Shown one piece after another: positions 8,315 through 20,314 of a stretch of 64,000 nt of DNA. The stretch comes from Tillandsia leiboldiana. Taxonomy: Eukaryota; Streptophyta; Magnoliopsida; Poales; Bromeliaceae. A program made the translations under genes and the position numbers. Position 1 is the first letter of the stretch. The number at the start of each line of letters is the position of its first letter. The notes beneath the pieces are model-generated. The model was not told the origin of the DNA. It saw nothing but the letters and a program-made list of their open reading frames with translations, and made no database searches. Where the stretch lies: the NCBI GenBank assembly GCA_029204045.2, contig CM055061.1, positions 42,866,977 to 42,930,976 on the forward strand, written 5' to 3'.

Positions 8315-10387
8315 GTAGGAATTCATCTTTCGTTTTGGTCGCGCTTTCTAGTTTCGAGGTTTTGGCACGGATCCCGAGGCAAACAGTGACCCCTTTTTCT
8401 GTGTGGACTTCCTTGACAGCAGCGGGGTATTTTGGCCATATCTTCGCGCACGAGCATCAGACGGAAACGAGCTTATACAACTTTTTCATCTACGGATCGC
8501 AAGGAACACGCTCGTATTTTTCTTGGATTTTCCTGAGGTTTATTTTGAGGTGAAAATTACTGTTTTCTCAGTGAACGGTGCACAGTTTTAGCACAGATTT
8601 TTTGTATGAGTGTACCCCCTTGCCGAATTTTTATCTTGACTTACCGAACTCGGATTTGGGCGTGCAAGGTACCGTTGCGAAGCTATCGACGCGAGGATCG
8701 CTGTGGTATTTTTCTTGGAATTTTCTGGGCACTTTCTGCAGGTGATAATTTAACAGTTTTGAATCCGAGGTTGTAGGTGGTTATAAGAGCAATAATTGGG
8801 AGCCTAAGTGTAATTAGTGAGCTTTGTATTGTACCAGGAATATTTCGGGTGTGCTAAAATTGTGGGAGCAAGGATTTGGAGTTTTGGTATTTTCTTGCTG
8901 TACGGATCCGGACAGTTAGCACTTCAGGTGGGTGGTTGTTGTACTCCTCTCCTTTGGTATGCCCACTAGGAACATCAGAGTGTTCCCTCATTTTTGGGGC
9001 CCAAAGTATTATTAGTAACCTTGCATGCTCTAGGGAATTAATTATGGGTGGATTGATCGTTGATAAATTGTTATTTGATCCATGTGGAAATTGTTGGACT
9101 GCATGTATAGGGTTAAAATAATAGTTGAGGATTATAAAATTGCTAAATATTCCATGAGACTGTCACTTTAGCTTATGTCACTCTGAACTGATTACTCTTG
9201 GAAAATGGACAACATATTGAGACAATGCATGATTAAACGGGTCACTTAAATATTGACATCTTTTATTGCTACACTATCTTTTGGGACTTGACTTAGGAGA
9301 AACCATGCATTTATTCTTTTCTTCTCCTAGTATTGATAGGCTTGCGACATAGTCGCTCGGGTTCGAGCGGGTGTTGGACAGTGTAGCCAGGTATTGGGGA
9401 TTTGGGACAGGTTGGGCTTTTGACAGGGTGTTGCGGCGACCACGGATCTTGGGTGGTTGACCGGGTTGTTACTGTTGCATCAGATTGGGGGTTTTGGGGA
9501 TCGGGCTTTCTTTAGTGGATGGAGTTTTCCACTTTGATCATATTCATGATCCAGTCCTGCTATTATGAGACAGTGGTTACAGAGATGCTTGTTACAGTGA
9601 TTTCCTTACTCGTGTGGGTCGCTCCCCTCGAGGGCCACTCCGGAGTGTGCGACCGGACGGATCGAGGCCGGTCTGTTATTACTTTAGAGCTTGATCGGAC
9701 GGGCCGAGGCCGATCTGTTACTTACGTTGGGGACATGACCGTATCAGGCAGTAGTCGGTCAGTATCCCCACAGATGAGATTAGTAGGCAGTGCCAGTGTC
9801 CACTGGCGTTAGATTGGGTCGTTTTGACAGGCTTCTTGATACTGATGCATGCTTTCCCATACTTATTGGTTTATCATGTAGAGGCATATTAGGGGTAGCA
9901 CTTCATCAGTTGTCATTCATAGCTTCACCCCCCTTTCTCTTCTTCCCCTTTTGCCTCTGATTACCTGGTGGGCATATTTGAGCTGAGGCTTTACCCACTA
10001 GGGGAGGCTACTGTTTATAGTAGTACTTACCCCCATTGTCTTTTCTTGTTTCTTTCTTCCCCTTTGTTTTGCAGAGTCCTCTGCGGGAGTTGCTGGGCCG
10101 TCAGCAACTGATCGAGGTAAGCGGATTGCAGACTAGATAGAGAGCCATCCGAGGGTTGTAGCACGTAGCTGGAGCTTTTGGGTACCTGGTCTTCTCAGAC
10201 AGCTTTTGTTTATTTCTTTTTGGGTCTGGCTTTTGCCAGCTGTTTGTACTTAGTGGTGAGCTGGGAGAGACATCTGTATTTTATTCCACTGTTGTACTCT
10301 TTTACTTCCAGCTTCTGTCTGAGATACAGTAGTTTTAGTTTAGCTCTGATTATTATGCTCTTTTATTATTATTTCTTATCTGAGCAG
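8315..10387 (+). other. Putative LTR-contained intron of LTR-B
   Basis: The donor-like AAGAG|GTAGGA lies at 8315, about 280 bp after the TATA box. The acceptor-like TTATCTGAGCAG|GTTACCGACGCTTCG ends at 10387, 90 bp before the LTR end. A second candidate acceptor/donor pair, TTTTGCAG near 10073 and GAG|GTAAGC near 10116, could define a small internal exon. Motif-level evidence only. Confidence 0.35.
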
Positions 10388-10482
10388 GTTACCGACGCTT
10401 CGTGTATGTGGGAAATACCGCATGCACGGCGGATCTGTAGACGGGCCCGGGTTCTGGTTTACACCCGGGGCGTGACACTCCT

Positions 10483-12560
10483 TCTTGATCAAGAGAGGGA
10501 AACTTGCCCTCACTACTGGGCTCACTGAACCTCGTGACCGGCATCACATTGCCTGCTCGCCCACAATTACACGAGCAGCTCATTCCTGGATCCCTATCTC
10601 AACTCAGGGACAACTCAGACCTGGTGTCTGGCCACTTTCACCAAGTAGGTGAGAGACACATTTGAGCACTTGCTCTCTCAATTGCCACAAATGGCGAAGT
10701 CTCATCTTGCGAAATCTTCACTTTAATTCCGCGATCATCTTATCTTTCACAAGGAGGTTGCATCTGCAACTAATTACATTTACCACATTTTCCGGTCACT
10801 CCGCTGCCTAATGTGGAGTGCAAAGGCCAATCCACAAGTCCTCAACTATCTCACACGCTGCTAGCGCTCTAAGTCCACGGGTTATCAGCTAACCCGATAT
10901 CTCGGACTACTAATAAGTCCATAGACCACGGTCCAATAGGGGCCTATAGCCCAACCAGTCCAACTCTGTATAATGGCTCTCACTAGCACACAGACCCAAT
11001 CGTCATACGGGTAGATCCTCACCTAGGATTACTACACCAACACTCCCACTAGGAGCTACAGTACCTCAATCACCACTAGCTCTATGGCCTGGTCATATCA
11101 CACTCTCAGTGTACTAATAGCCTCAATGCTCACACGTGGCATTCCACGTTCCCGGGTCATCGCTCGGACTACCGTCCCGACCAAATCTCAATCATGCCCC
11201 GCCATCAGGTCTCGGGCCGCTGTCTCTCACAGCTGACTGCGCCTGCCCACTGGGCTACAGGCCCACAGTCCACAAACATGGTCCAGGCACGGATCGTCCC
11301 CAAGCGAACCCGCCAATCGTCGCCACGCGACCACTATGCTCACTGAGCAAAACCAACTAGCAAGTCGTCAATCTACGACCCAAACTCTCTGTCAACTCTG
11401 GCCACACTGGGCAAAGGCTAATGTGCCACCTAATCAGCTCTCTCTGGCTAAACGATACTTGTGCTCCATGAGCACCCAAATAGTTGGACGTCCTACGCCC
11501 CCACGCTAACTCGCGAAGATCCAGTGTTAAGCGATTCGCTTACGCACCCCAACGGCTCTTGTGCAACTCTCCCAACTGGGTCGAGGCACCACAATAACAG
11601 TTCACCATTCTGGTGATTAACACGCAAATCCTGCGGTGGCAATCCTTGCCATTACCCATTCATCAGAATGGCACCAGTAAAACTCTCGCTCTATCAAGAG
11701 ATCCACGCATCCTGAAGCCTCCTCTAGGCTCGTATACCTTTCTTGCCCTAATCCTTAGGACATATTTACTTGGTTCTCACAACATAGCGATCACCAGCGT
11801 TCTATAAATCGGTCTCTCACTAGACCTTTCCAGCCACGCTTTGCCAGCAAACTAGCTGACACAAGCTTATAACACCCTCTTGCTGAAGGTGCGAGGTGCG
11901 CCGACAAAAGCTCGGCGGCCACTGCCACTCTCTCTACTGTCGTCCCTGCATGCGGCAACGCCGTATGCTCACACGTCATTTATGCAGCCTCAGCTTGCTG
12001 CGCTAACAGCCACTGGAGCCCATCGATCTGCTCTGACTGTCACATTGACACCCACCTTTAGGCGTCGGAATCTGCCTTCCTGCCGGCGAAAAATTTCCGC
12101 CTATCGACAAGAAGCTTGATCTGCTACTGGACCACACCAATAAGTGTGGCCACCTGCTATCGCAGCTCGTGTACTTAGTTCGATTCAGAGCCCTCTCGCG
12201 GCTTGAGTCGAAACCGGTGCGTCTCCCTATGTGGTATCATCACTGATATGCATACCAGACGAAATAATCAGCCCAAATTTAGCCATTTGAGCAACGCGCA
12301 GTCTATATACCGACAAAAGGGCTCGTCGACCCAATCATGCGAAAGTATAAGAGGGTACTCCTTTTCATCTCCAACATTACGTTGTCGGCCGCCAACGTAA
12401 TATCCGAAGAATGAAAGCTCGTCGCCCTCAATCAGTCCCAACATCCTTTTTGGGAACAACAATAACCAATCGAATGCTTTCACCCAACAATCCACACACT
12501 CTCTCGTGCTAATCCCTAGGGTCTCCCTAAGGTTTGCTAACCACCTAGGACTATTCCTAG
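10483..12560 (-). mobile_element. G1 internal domain, no recognisable gag or pol
   Basis: The sequence between the PBS (12561-12572) and the LTR-B insertion. With 6927-6983 it gives an interior of about 2.1 kb, far too short for gypsy gag-pol. The longest minus-strand frame (12268-12573, about 100 codons) starts within the PBS and has no ATG start or known motif. I see no protease, RT, RNase H or integrase signature. The large LTR plus short non-coding interior resembles a LARD-type non-autonomous element. Confidence 0.65.
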
Positions 12561-12572
12561 GCTCTGATACCA
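12561..12572 (-). other. G1 primer binding site (initiator Met tRNA type)
   Basis: TGGTATCAGAGC on the minus strand, eight bases inside the 5' LTR end (12581). It matches the usual plant initiator-methionine tRNA PBS. Confidence 0.9.
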
Positions 12573-13330
12573 CTCTAATCTGTCACGCCCCGAGTCCGCC
12601 AATTTTTACAGTTCGGGCACGCCAACAGACCCGCCAATCGGGTAAGATATTTTCCTACCCGAAAGGAACGGTAACATCCATAACAACACAACAAGTGTAT
12701 GCGGAAGCTCAATATCAGAGTACTAAAAATCACTACAAATTAAAACTTAATTTCATTCAATAACAACAGTCAATGCAGAAATGAAAGCATACAAGAGTGA
12801 ACCATGCCTTACTTTATTACACTTTACATTTCTGAACTTGCAATATAAATTATTACAATTCTTTTACATAAATTCCTCACCATACAAGGTTCACTCAAGA
12901 AATATATAAATGGGATACCTCTGCTAGACCCTCTAGGTCTCTATGCTGCTGGGCCCTTGCCCCTGTCGTATACCTCGCCGTCTGCCTCTGAACCGTCGCG
13001 ATCACTACATCCATACCTGAACCTGTGGGGCGAGTCGCCCAAGGGGTGTGAGAACTACGACATAGTTCCCAGTGGGTTCAACCACCGAGATAAAGTGTCC
13101 TACACCACCTGGTCCAATGGAAGCAATAATAATAGTGCTAGGAAACTAAAATCCTCGATATCAAATGCAGCTATGCAAAATAATATATCACTGTCTGTAT
13201 ATAATCATCGACCCAGCACTACTCTGTCTAGTCATACTAGGCTACTAAGCACCAACTCGGCCACTATGCCGCTGAATACAGGGTCAAACTAACCCGGCCA
13301 CCTTGGCCACTCTGTTTCCTTTATTCATTA

Positions 13331-14116
13331 GGTACCGTTTGGATTGGGGATAAGCCAGAATGAGTTATACCAGGTATAAGTATAAAGTAAGGGATAAATC
13401 TGGTATAAACCTAAATTGTGTTTGGTTGGGAATGAGGCTTAAACCTGGTTTAATCCTGGTATAAGAAAAGTAGTATTTGGATTGGGGATGAAGAATAAGG
13501 AGGTATAAAGTTGACTTTTATGTTTAATGACGATGTGACCTTTACTTTTATGTATATTATAAATTTGATAATTAAAGAATGTATTAGAATTATTTAATTA
13601 TAACAAATCTTATATATTATATTTAATTAATTATGTACTATATAAAATTCTATTTAATTTTAATTTGTCTTAAAAATAATTTTTAACAATTAAAAATTAT
13701 AATATTTCACGATTAAAAATTTAATTTAATTTCAAACAATAACGATCTCACAATAATATTTCAAATTATATCATACCCGGAAAATACGAGTTTTTAATTA
13801 ACAGTCCACATAACATTACATATAAACAAATTAAACTTTTTTACAAGAATTTTAAGTCGGAGTAAAAAAAAATGTTAATTTTAAAATGTTAAGCAGGAGT
13901 AAAAATTTTAATTTATAAATTTATATAAATTTTTAAAAAATTATAAAAATATTGTATAAATTTTAAAATTAATAATTTTTTTTAAAAAAATAAAATTTAT
14001 AGATTTATTAAAATATAAAATTAAAAAAGAATTAAAATTTATAAAATTTAAAATTTAAAATTTAAATATTTTTTATAATTTAAAAATTTTTATTTTTATT
14101 TTTATTTTTATTTTTA

Positions 14117-14176
<60 letters not shown>

Positions 14177-14451
14177 AGCATAAAAGAAAAAAAAAACGAA
14201 AAAAAAAGAAAAAAAAAAAAAAAAAAAAAAGAAAACGCCCCTTCCCAAGGCATGCCTTGGGAAGGGACGGGGACAGAGAGAGAGAGGGAGTAGAGGGTTG
14301 GGTTCAAGGGGTTTGGGATTGGGGTGGGATATCCCAACCCCAAACCCGGGGATATCCCCGTTTGGGAGGATATCCCCAAACGGGGATATCCCAAACGTGT
14401 TTGGGGATAAAGGGGGGATATCCCCCCTTTATCCCCAATCCAAACAATAGC
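13331..14451. mobile_element. Non-autonomous PIF/Harbinger (Tourist-like) TIR element
   Basis: The terminal inverted repeats share GTTTGGATTGGGGATAA (right end as its reverse complement) and are flanked by the 3-bp TSD TTA (13328-13330 and 14452-14454). Both features are typical of PIF/Harbinger Tourist MITEs, although 1121 bp is long for a MITE. No transposase is present. TIR-like words recur inside at about 13427 and 13474. The middle is very AT-rich, and the right end is rich in GGGGATATCCCC palindromes (14325-14430). Confidence 0.85.
14090..14232. repeat. TTTTTA microsatellite and long T/A homopolymers
   Basis: (TTTTTA)n leads into a T run directly followed by an A run of about 40, then A-rich sequence. 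Such tracts are prone to sequencing length errors. Confidence 0.9.
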
Positions 14452-16280
14452 TTAGATTCTGGTGCTTTAGTTCAAGTTAACCCTCAGAAATTCTTATCCG
14501 ACGGGCCCTAGCCCGGTAGTCCTGCTACCATAAGATAAGATTTCTAAGGTTGCCGATAACACCCGCAAGTGTTACCCCGTCCTACGGAAGAAACGTCTCG
14601 AACGGGTCTCTACCCGGGAGAGGAGCACTGCCAACTGCTCCAACATGGGCCGCGTTTCACTCCGTAGAATATTTATATTTTCTTTTTCTTTTTCTTTTCT
14701 TTTTCTTTTCTTTTCTTCTCTTTCTCTTTTTACTTTAGTTCTTAGCCTCTTTGCCTTTGAACACTTGCTTTTCTTTCTTATTCGAGCTTATAGCTCCCTT
14801 TTTGCCACTGGCAAGTCTCTTTCTCTTTTCTTTGAGTATTTAGCTCTTTTCTCTCACTTTAAGCCTTTCGAAAGTATCTCGTCCGACGGGTCACTGTCCA
14901 GGGAGTCCTGCTCCACTTGACGAGTCTCAAATTCGAAGGCGCCATTTACATTTTCTTTATGCTTTTTAGCCACTTTTAGCTTTCTTCTAAACTTTGTCTT
15001 TTTACGACATCTTATTTCTTATCCTAGGTCTCGCCATCAGGATAACTAGGAGTCACTTGGACTCTTAAACATTTCTCTTTTATTTCTTTAACTCAAATTG
15101 AAGTTAAAGTTATTGTCCATTTGCCCAGACACCCTATGACTTTCTAGGGTTGTATTTGTTTAGTTCTTTAACCTTGGGATCTTATCCCACTTTCCTGATT
15201 TCTCACTGAATCCTAGAGTTCACTTAACTATATTTTTCTGTTCCACCTTAACTTAGAGTTACACTGACTCTAATTTCCTGTTCCACTATTATCTTAGAGT
15301 TACACTGACTCTAATTTCCTATTTTCCCTTTCATGTCTCCACACTTGATCCTTTCCACTTTCCTTTGTTTAACTCTACTTGAAGTTAAACTAGTCCGTCC
15401 ATTTACCCAGACGCCCTATAACTCTCTGGGGTCATGTTCACTAAATTCTTAGCCGTGGGATCTAATCCCCTTTTTTTTTTTTTTCTGATTCCACCCTGAA
15501 CTTAGGGTTAACTAAACTCTATTTTCCTGTCTGTGAGTTTGAACTCCTCTAGTTTACCTTAGGTTCCCTTTACCTAAGTTTCATGTCACACTCATTCTAG
15601 AGTTCCTTGACTCTATGTTGATCACTAGCTCTCCTTAGGCTTCCTTTACCTAAGTCCCATGTCATATCTGTCCTAGAGTTCCCTGACTCTATGTTGATCA
15701 CTAGCTCTCCTTAGGTTTCCTTTACCTAAGTCCTGTGTCATATACATCCTAGAGTTCTCTGACTCTATGTTGATCACTCTATCTAGTGTCCTTGGGTTAT
15801 CACCTAAGACCATGCCACTCGTCGTCCCTAGGATAACTCCTAAGTTGATGTCACTCGTCAAACCCCTATACTAGGTTTTCTCCTAGTCTTACTACCAACA
15901 ACTGTTGTTCCCTTATGTCACGTGATTCCTGGGGTTATACCCTAACATGCTCACAATCATGAATAGCTAATCTTTTTCATGCATGCAATTATTTTCATCT
16001 CATTCATAAAATAATAATTATCTCTGCGCATGCATATTCATCATATATCTTTGGCATCCAACAGTTGCACTTTTTCATCTGAATTGATCTACACAGGCAA
16101 TCATAATCATAATTACCTAACGACTATAACAGGCTACTATCATGCTTCGAATCGAAAAGCAAAGGAGCAAGGGGAGAGGTCACCCAATTTCGGCAGAATT
16201 CCCCACCTTGTGGTGTCCCCAATTGCTTGTAGACACTTGCAATTGGTCTCCGCGCGATTCCACTTGTCTCCTCGAGCTTG

Positions 16281-16775
16281 CACGCAAAACGGTGCACATC
16301 CCTCGAGTCCGCACGCAAAATGGTGCACGTCCTCCAATCCTGCACGCAAAACGGTGCATGTCATTAAAAACCCATACGTAAAATGGTGCGAGCCGCTTCA
16401 GCCGACACGCAAAACGATGCGCGGCAACACGATCTGCACGCGAAACGGTGCACGTGCCTCAAATTTGCATGCAAAACGGTGCACGTCTGACTGTAGGGTT
16501 GCACGCAACACGGTGCATATTTTTCCTAGCCCTGCACGAAAAATGATGCAAGCTATTAGAATCTACACGCAAAACGATGCGTATTGGTCCAACCCGCACG
16601 CAAAATGGAGCACGTACCCCATATTGGCACGCAAAACGGTGCACGTTCCTTTTTCAACGTTGCACGCAAAACGGTGCACGTTTTACGAGTTCGCGTCCAA
16701 AATTGCGTGCATTTGCCGAATCCGCACGCAAAACGGTGCAAGTCTCTCGCGAACGGCATGCAAAACGAGGCACGT
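16281..16775 (-). repeat. Second copy of the 30-bp-period array
   Basis: The same imperfect palindrome GCACGCAAAACGGTGC as at 86-580, with the same order and spacing but different point changes. It is in the G1 5' LTR. Confidence 0.85.
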
Positions 16776-16917
16776 CCAAAACGCCCGCGAAACTCGCGCT
16801 GTAAAACGGCACAGAAAAGTTGGGTCCCTAACACGCACGTAGGCATGGGGTCAAATCCAAAATCCAAAAGGGAACTTCAAAACTGTGCCAAAAATACCAC
16901 AAAAACGACACACGGGG

Positions 16918-16924
16918 CCTACCT
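16918..16924 (-). other. Putative splice donor in G1 LTR
   Basis: On the minus strand TCGAG|GTAGGC lies about 190 bp after the TATA-like site. The copy in the 3' LTR is at about 5581-5587, right beside the LTR-A insertion site. I could not find a convincing conserved acceptor at the end of the G1 LTR. Confidence 0.3.
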
Positions 16925-17104
16925 CGACCATGCCGTGACGTCCATCGCCTCCAATAGGCTCTTTGGTACATCTTGCGCGCTCCACGGAGTCCACGGCGCG
17001 CTCGTGCGCCCTCGAAAACCCCAGGCGGAATCGCCCGGTTCCCCTCCTGGTATGCTCGGGTGAAGCCAAGCAGGGAGAAAAGGAGGAAAATGGGGCAATT
17101 CGGG

Positions 17105-17515
17105 CCTAAATAGGCCAAACCCGAACTTTCGAGCGCACCCTTTCGGGCGCTTGAAAGTTTTCGGGCGGCTACAGTAACCGCCCCAGCTGCGGTCCACGGT
17201 CCACGCCTTGCCAGCTAGGCGCCACATCAGCACTGCTCTACCAACCAGAGGACGACACGTGTCCCAGGACCCGTGCACCGCGACCACCGAACAGCGGCGG
17301 CCAATCGTTGGCCGCCACGTGGACCGCACCCACGCTCCCGCTAACACCGGCAGCAGCGTCGCGTCGCGTCAGCGCGTCGCGTCGCGCTGACCGACCAATG
17401 GGAGGCCGGCACGTGGCCTCCCCGCTGACACCGTGCCAGGGAGCCGCCGCGCCTTCCCCACGCGCCCACGCTCCCTCGGTCAGGGCGACCAATGAGGAAG
17501 CACCACGTGGCGCTC
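17105..17515 (-). promoter_or_regulatory. G1 5' LTR promoter with CCAAT/G-box modules
   Basis: Second copy of the arrangement at 5760-6190. CCAAT plus ACGTG modules lie near 17240, 17302, 17395 and 17490, with GGGCGC boxes near 17130-17165. Confidence 0.5.
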
Positions 17516-17566
17516 CTCACCTACCACGCGCGCCTCGGGCTGCGCACGAAAATCTTGCCTCGGGAT

Positions 17567-17722
17567 TCGCGCCCGTGCCTCGGGATTCGCGCCTGCCGCC
17601 TCGGGATCCGTGGCAACCACCTCGGGATCCGTGCCAACCGCCTCGGGATCCGTGCCAATCGCCTCGGGATCCGTGCCAATTACCTCAGGATTCGTGCCAC
17701 TGCCTCGGGATCCGTGCCAACA
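17567..17722 (-). repeat. ~20-bp tandem CCTCGGGATCCGTGCC repeat (8 copies)
   Basis: Eight units against five in the 3' LTR. The expansion or contraction therefore happened after insertion, since the LTRs of a new copy are identical. Confidence 0.85.
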
Positions 17723-18375
17723 GTAACTTTCGGGCGCGCTACTGTAACTTTCGGGCGCATCGAAGTTCGGACCGGGCTGCTACAGTGAACCGGGTTCGCT
17801 ACAGTACTTTCCGGTTCGCTGCAGTCCTCAAAAACCGGTTTGCTATAGTACTTTCCGGGCGCCCGGAACTCATTTTCGGGCGCCCGGAACTCATTTTCGG
17901 GCGCCCGAAACTTGGGCCTAAGCCCAGTTTTGCCCGTTTTCGTCCATTCTTGCCCGTTTCTCGCCCGTTTTCGCTCAAATTTGACGGGCAGCCACAGTTT
18001 AACTTAATTTACCTCCTGGTACTTAAACTTTTTAGTTTGGACCCTCTTTGGGTTAGCAAAAGTCCCACTATATTTGAATTCGCTGGTGGAAACCGTTCTC
18101 TCTATCCGGGTGTCCGATCAACGCGAAACTTTTACTGTGGCCTTAAAACACATTTACGGAGCTCCCGTAATTTTCTCGGAATTTTCCGAAACTGTGAATT
18201 TTCCACTTATAATCTGGGCCCACTTTCTCATGTAAGATTCAAGATCTCACATTCCAATCCCGATTTGGGCCCAATTCGTTTCCAGGTCATCCTTTACTTC
18301 TATAAATTTAATAAAATAGCATTTCATACCATTTTATTTACATTTATTTATATACCAAAATTCAGGTTCACTACA

Positions 18376-18627
18376 GGGTTTGATTCCGTGGAGTCGGTAA
18401 TCACCTTGTTATTCTTCTATTCTTAGTGGATTGTTATTGCGTGTTGGTCCCGTGGTTTTTCTCCTGGATTGGAGTTTCCACGTAAATCTCGGTGTGTTGT
18501 TTTTATTTTCCGCATTGGTTTTTATTTTGCACTGAGATTTATTTTTAAGTATTACACCTATTCACCCCCCCTCTAGTTGTTTGATAGTACCTATTTAGAT
18601 CCTTGTGGATCCTTATAAAAACCTACA
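18376..18627 (+). mobile_element. Copia (Sirevirus-type) LTR 3' fragment
   Basis: It matches the last ~240 bp of the LTRs at 37577-38947 and 42580-43950, from GTCCGTGGAGTCGGTAATC to CCTACA. Its left side is cut by the G1 insertion, and its right side abuts a minus-strand copia gag. It belongs to an older plus-strand copia insertion, the rest of which lies left of the window. Confidence 0.85.
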
Positions 18628-19587
18628 GTTAGCTTTATCCACCAGTTTGATGTGCTCTTTCTCGAAATGCTCGTTCTTCTCTTGAAGGGAAACATTGATT
18701 TTTACCAAGTTATCCTTTTCCGCTTCAAGAGCGTTTGAGAGAGAAGTTGCTTCTTTAGATTGTTCTTCAAGATCCCGCAATTTTCTCCTCATACTCTTAT
18801 TTTTTTTGCCAATTTCTTTGAATCCTTTAATAGTTTATGGTAGGCAAAAGCAAAGTCTTCATCTTCGGAATCGCTCGGTTCATCGTCTGTTGCATTCTTT
18901 TCATCCAAGGTGTTGGACAATGAACAAGAGGAAGTCGCTGAAAAGCACATGTAAGGTGAAGTTGTGGACGCGTGGAATGCTGTGGCTTATCGTCCTCATC
19001 ACTAGAAGATGACTCATTGGAAGTGGAAGTGTCATCCCAAGTGACGGCTTGCATAGCCTTCTTCTTTGACGGATTCTTGTTGGGACATTCCGTTGAGATG
19101 TGGCCATAACCTCGGCACTTGAAATATTGAATTTGTCCCTCAGAGTTCTTCTTGTCCTTTGAAGAACCCTCTTGCTTTCTTGACTTAAAGCTTGAAGATC
19201 CTTTGCCTTTCTTGGACTTAACGAAGGATGAGGATTTACTTGAATTTCCCGTTCGAAAGTTTCGGCGAAATTTCCTCGTCAAGAGTGCAAGTTGTTTCTC
19301 GAAATCCTCCATGGATAGATTATCATCAGCGTCTGAGGAGGATGAATCCACGTCTTCTTCTTTTGTTGATTTCAATGCAAAACCTGAAGACTTAGAATAA
19401 GATGAAGGCTTTCCGGAAGAATAGTTAGTAGGAAAAGTCATTTCATATGTTTGAAGTGCACCAACTAATTCTTCTACTTTGATTTCGTCCGGGTGTTTTA
19501 CTGTTTCAATGGCTGCGACCTTAGGGCGAAATCTTTCCGGAAGAGTTCTCAAAATTTTTCTTACAACTTTTGATTTTGAAATTTTCT
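18628..19587 (-). pseudogene. Copia gag fragment (Sirevirus-like)
   Basis: The minus-strand frame (roughly 18827-19580) matches the gag of Sire-2. It contains VRKILRTLPERFRPKV, VEELVGALQTYEMTFP, SMEDFEKQLALLTRKFRR and a zinc-knuckle region. The first knuckle cysteine is Tyr here (QYFKCRGYGHISTEC), where other copies have C-F-K-C. It is cut at 19587 by LTR-1 (left flank TTTCT) and bounded on the left by the plus-strand copia LTR. Gag forms the particle and binds RNA through the knuckles; this fragment is non-functional. Confidence 0.85.
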
Positions 19588-20314
19588 TGTCACGCCCCGG
19601 GGTCGAAACTGCGACCCGGCTCGCCAACAGATCCGCCACCTATGCGAAACCCTGCATAGGCGAAGCGTCCAACCTGCAAAGTACCATCTAACGACTAAAC
19701 AGATATCAGAGCTGAAGAAAAACTACTGTAATAAAAACCTAAATCACTGTATAACTCAAAAATAAAAGTACAATATCCATCTCCCAAAAATAATAATACA
19801 ATAATCCGATCCACCGAAACTGTAATATAAGTAAAAGCCACCTATACAACATCTATAAATCCAAAAAGGGAGATAACTAAAATAATAAAATACAACTGTG
19901 TACAGTGAAACCCACAATCCGGGTTGGTACATCTATCCCCCTGTAGGAATCAACACTGGTAGGGATCTATCTCGCGGCTCCCTCGCCTCGAACCGTCAAC
20001 CGAAGATCCGCAACTCCCGCAGCAGACACTGCAAAACAAAGGGAGGAAAGGGGAAAAACAACAATGGGGGTGAGAACCACTAGCAAAACCAGTAGCCTCC
20101 CCCTGTGGGTAAAGCCTCAAACCCTGACGTACCCACAAGGTCTACCAGAGGCAAAAGGAAAGGAAGAGTGGTAAGTAATAGAGACTGCTGGAAAAAGGAA
20201 ACAACCACTACTATGCCTCTAAAATACCAAGCTAAAAGGATAGCTAAATGCATGCATCAGAATGTCAAAGCCTGCCTGACCAAACCCAATCAATACACCA
20301 GTAAACACTGGTAC
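19588..20314 (-). mobile_element. LTR-1 (gypsy-type), left part
   Basis: Begins TGTCACGCCCCGGGG, the reverse complement of the common LTR 3' end. The acceptor-like block CTTTGCAG|GTTGGACGCTTCG lies on the minus strand at about 19674. It is interrupted by solo LTR-2 at 20315 (TSD GGTAC 20310-20314) and resumes at 35304. The family matches LTR-B. No PBS lies to its left, so 19588 is an outer element boundary. A small tandem of GATAGATA occurs in the neighbouring LTR-2 near 20758-20795. Confidence 0.8.

Larger units (their letters stand above)
6984..10477 (+). mobile_element. Solo LTR-B (3494 bp)
   Basis: It starts TGTAGGGCCC and ends GGGGCGTGACA, with TSD CTCCT at 6979-6983 and 10478-10482. 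It lies in the G1 interior, and joining the flanks restores continuous G1 sequence. There is no PBS or PPT beside it. It is the same family as LTR-1: 9360-9800 matches the reverse complement of 35310-35669 and 20240-20310. Its first ~130 bp resemble the 5' end of LTR-3 (46740-46905, reverse). No gene is seen inside. Confidence 0.9.
12581..18375 (-). mobile_element. G1 5' LTR (about 4.67 kb without the TIR element)
   Basis: The minus-strand LTR starts TGTAGTGAACC at 18375 and ends GGGGCGTGACA at 12581, followed by the PBS. Bases 16195-18375 match the 3' LTR at 1-720 plus 5574-6926. Bases 14455-16190 are pyrimidine-rich LTR sequence with diverged repeats of TCCTAGAGTT and CTTAGG (15100-15900) and no gene. 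The right flank GGGTT (18376-18380) should be one TSD copy; the other lies outside the window. Confidence 0.85.

Noticed and set aside
8876..9121. Small frames around 8.9-10.5 kb as host genes
   Set aside because: They lie wholly inside solo LTR-B, have no similarity I recognise, and the homologous LTR-1 does not keep them open.
12268..12573. 101-codon minus-strand frame at the start of the G1 interior as gag
   Set aside because: It begins inside the PBS without an ATG and shows no gag motif.
14645..14920. Hydrophobic Phe/Leu-rich frame as a membrane protein
   Set aside because: The frame is a TTTTC/TTTCT pyrimidine tract in an LTR. Composition explains it.
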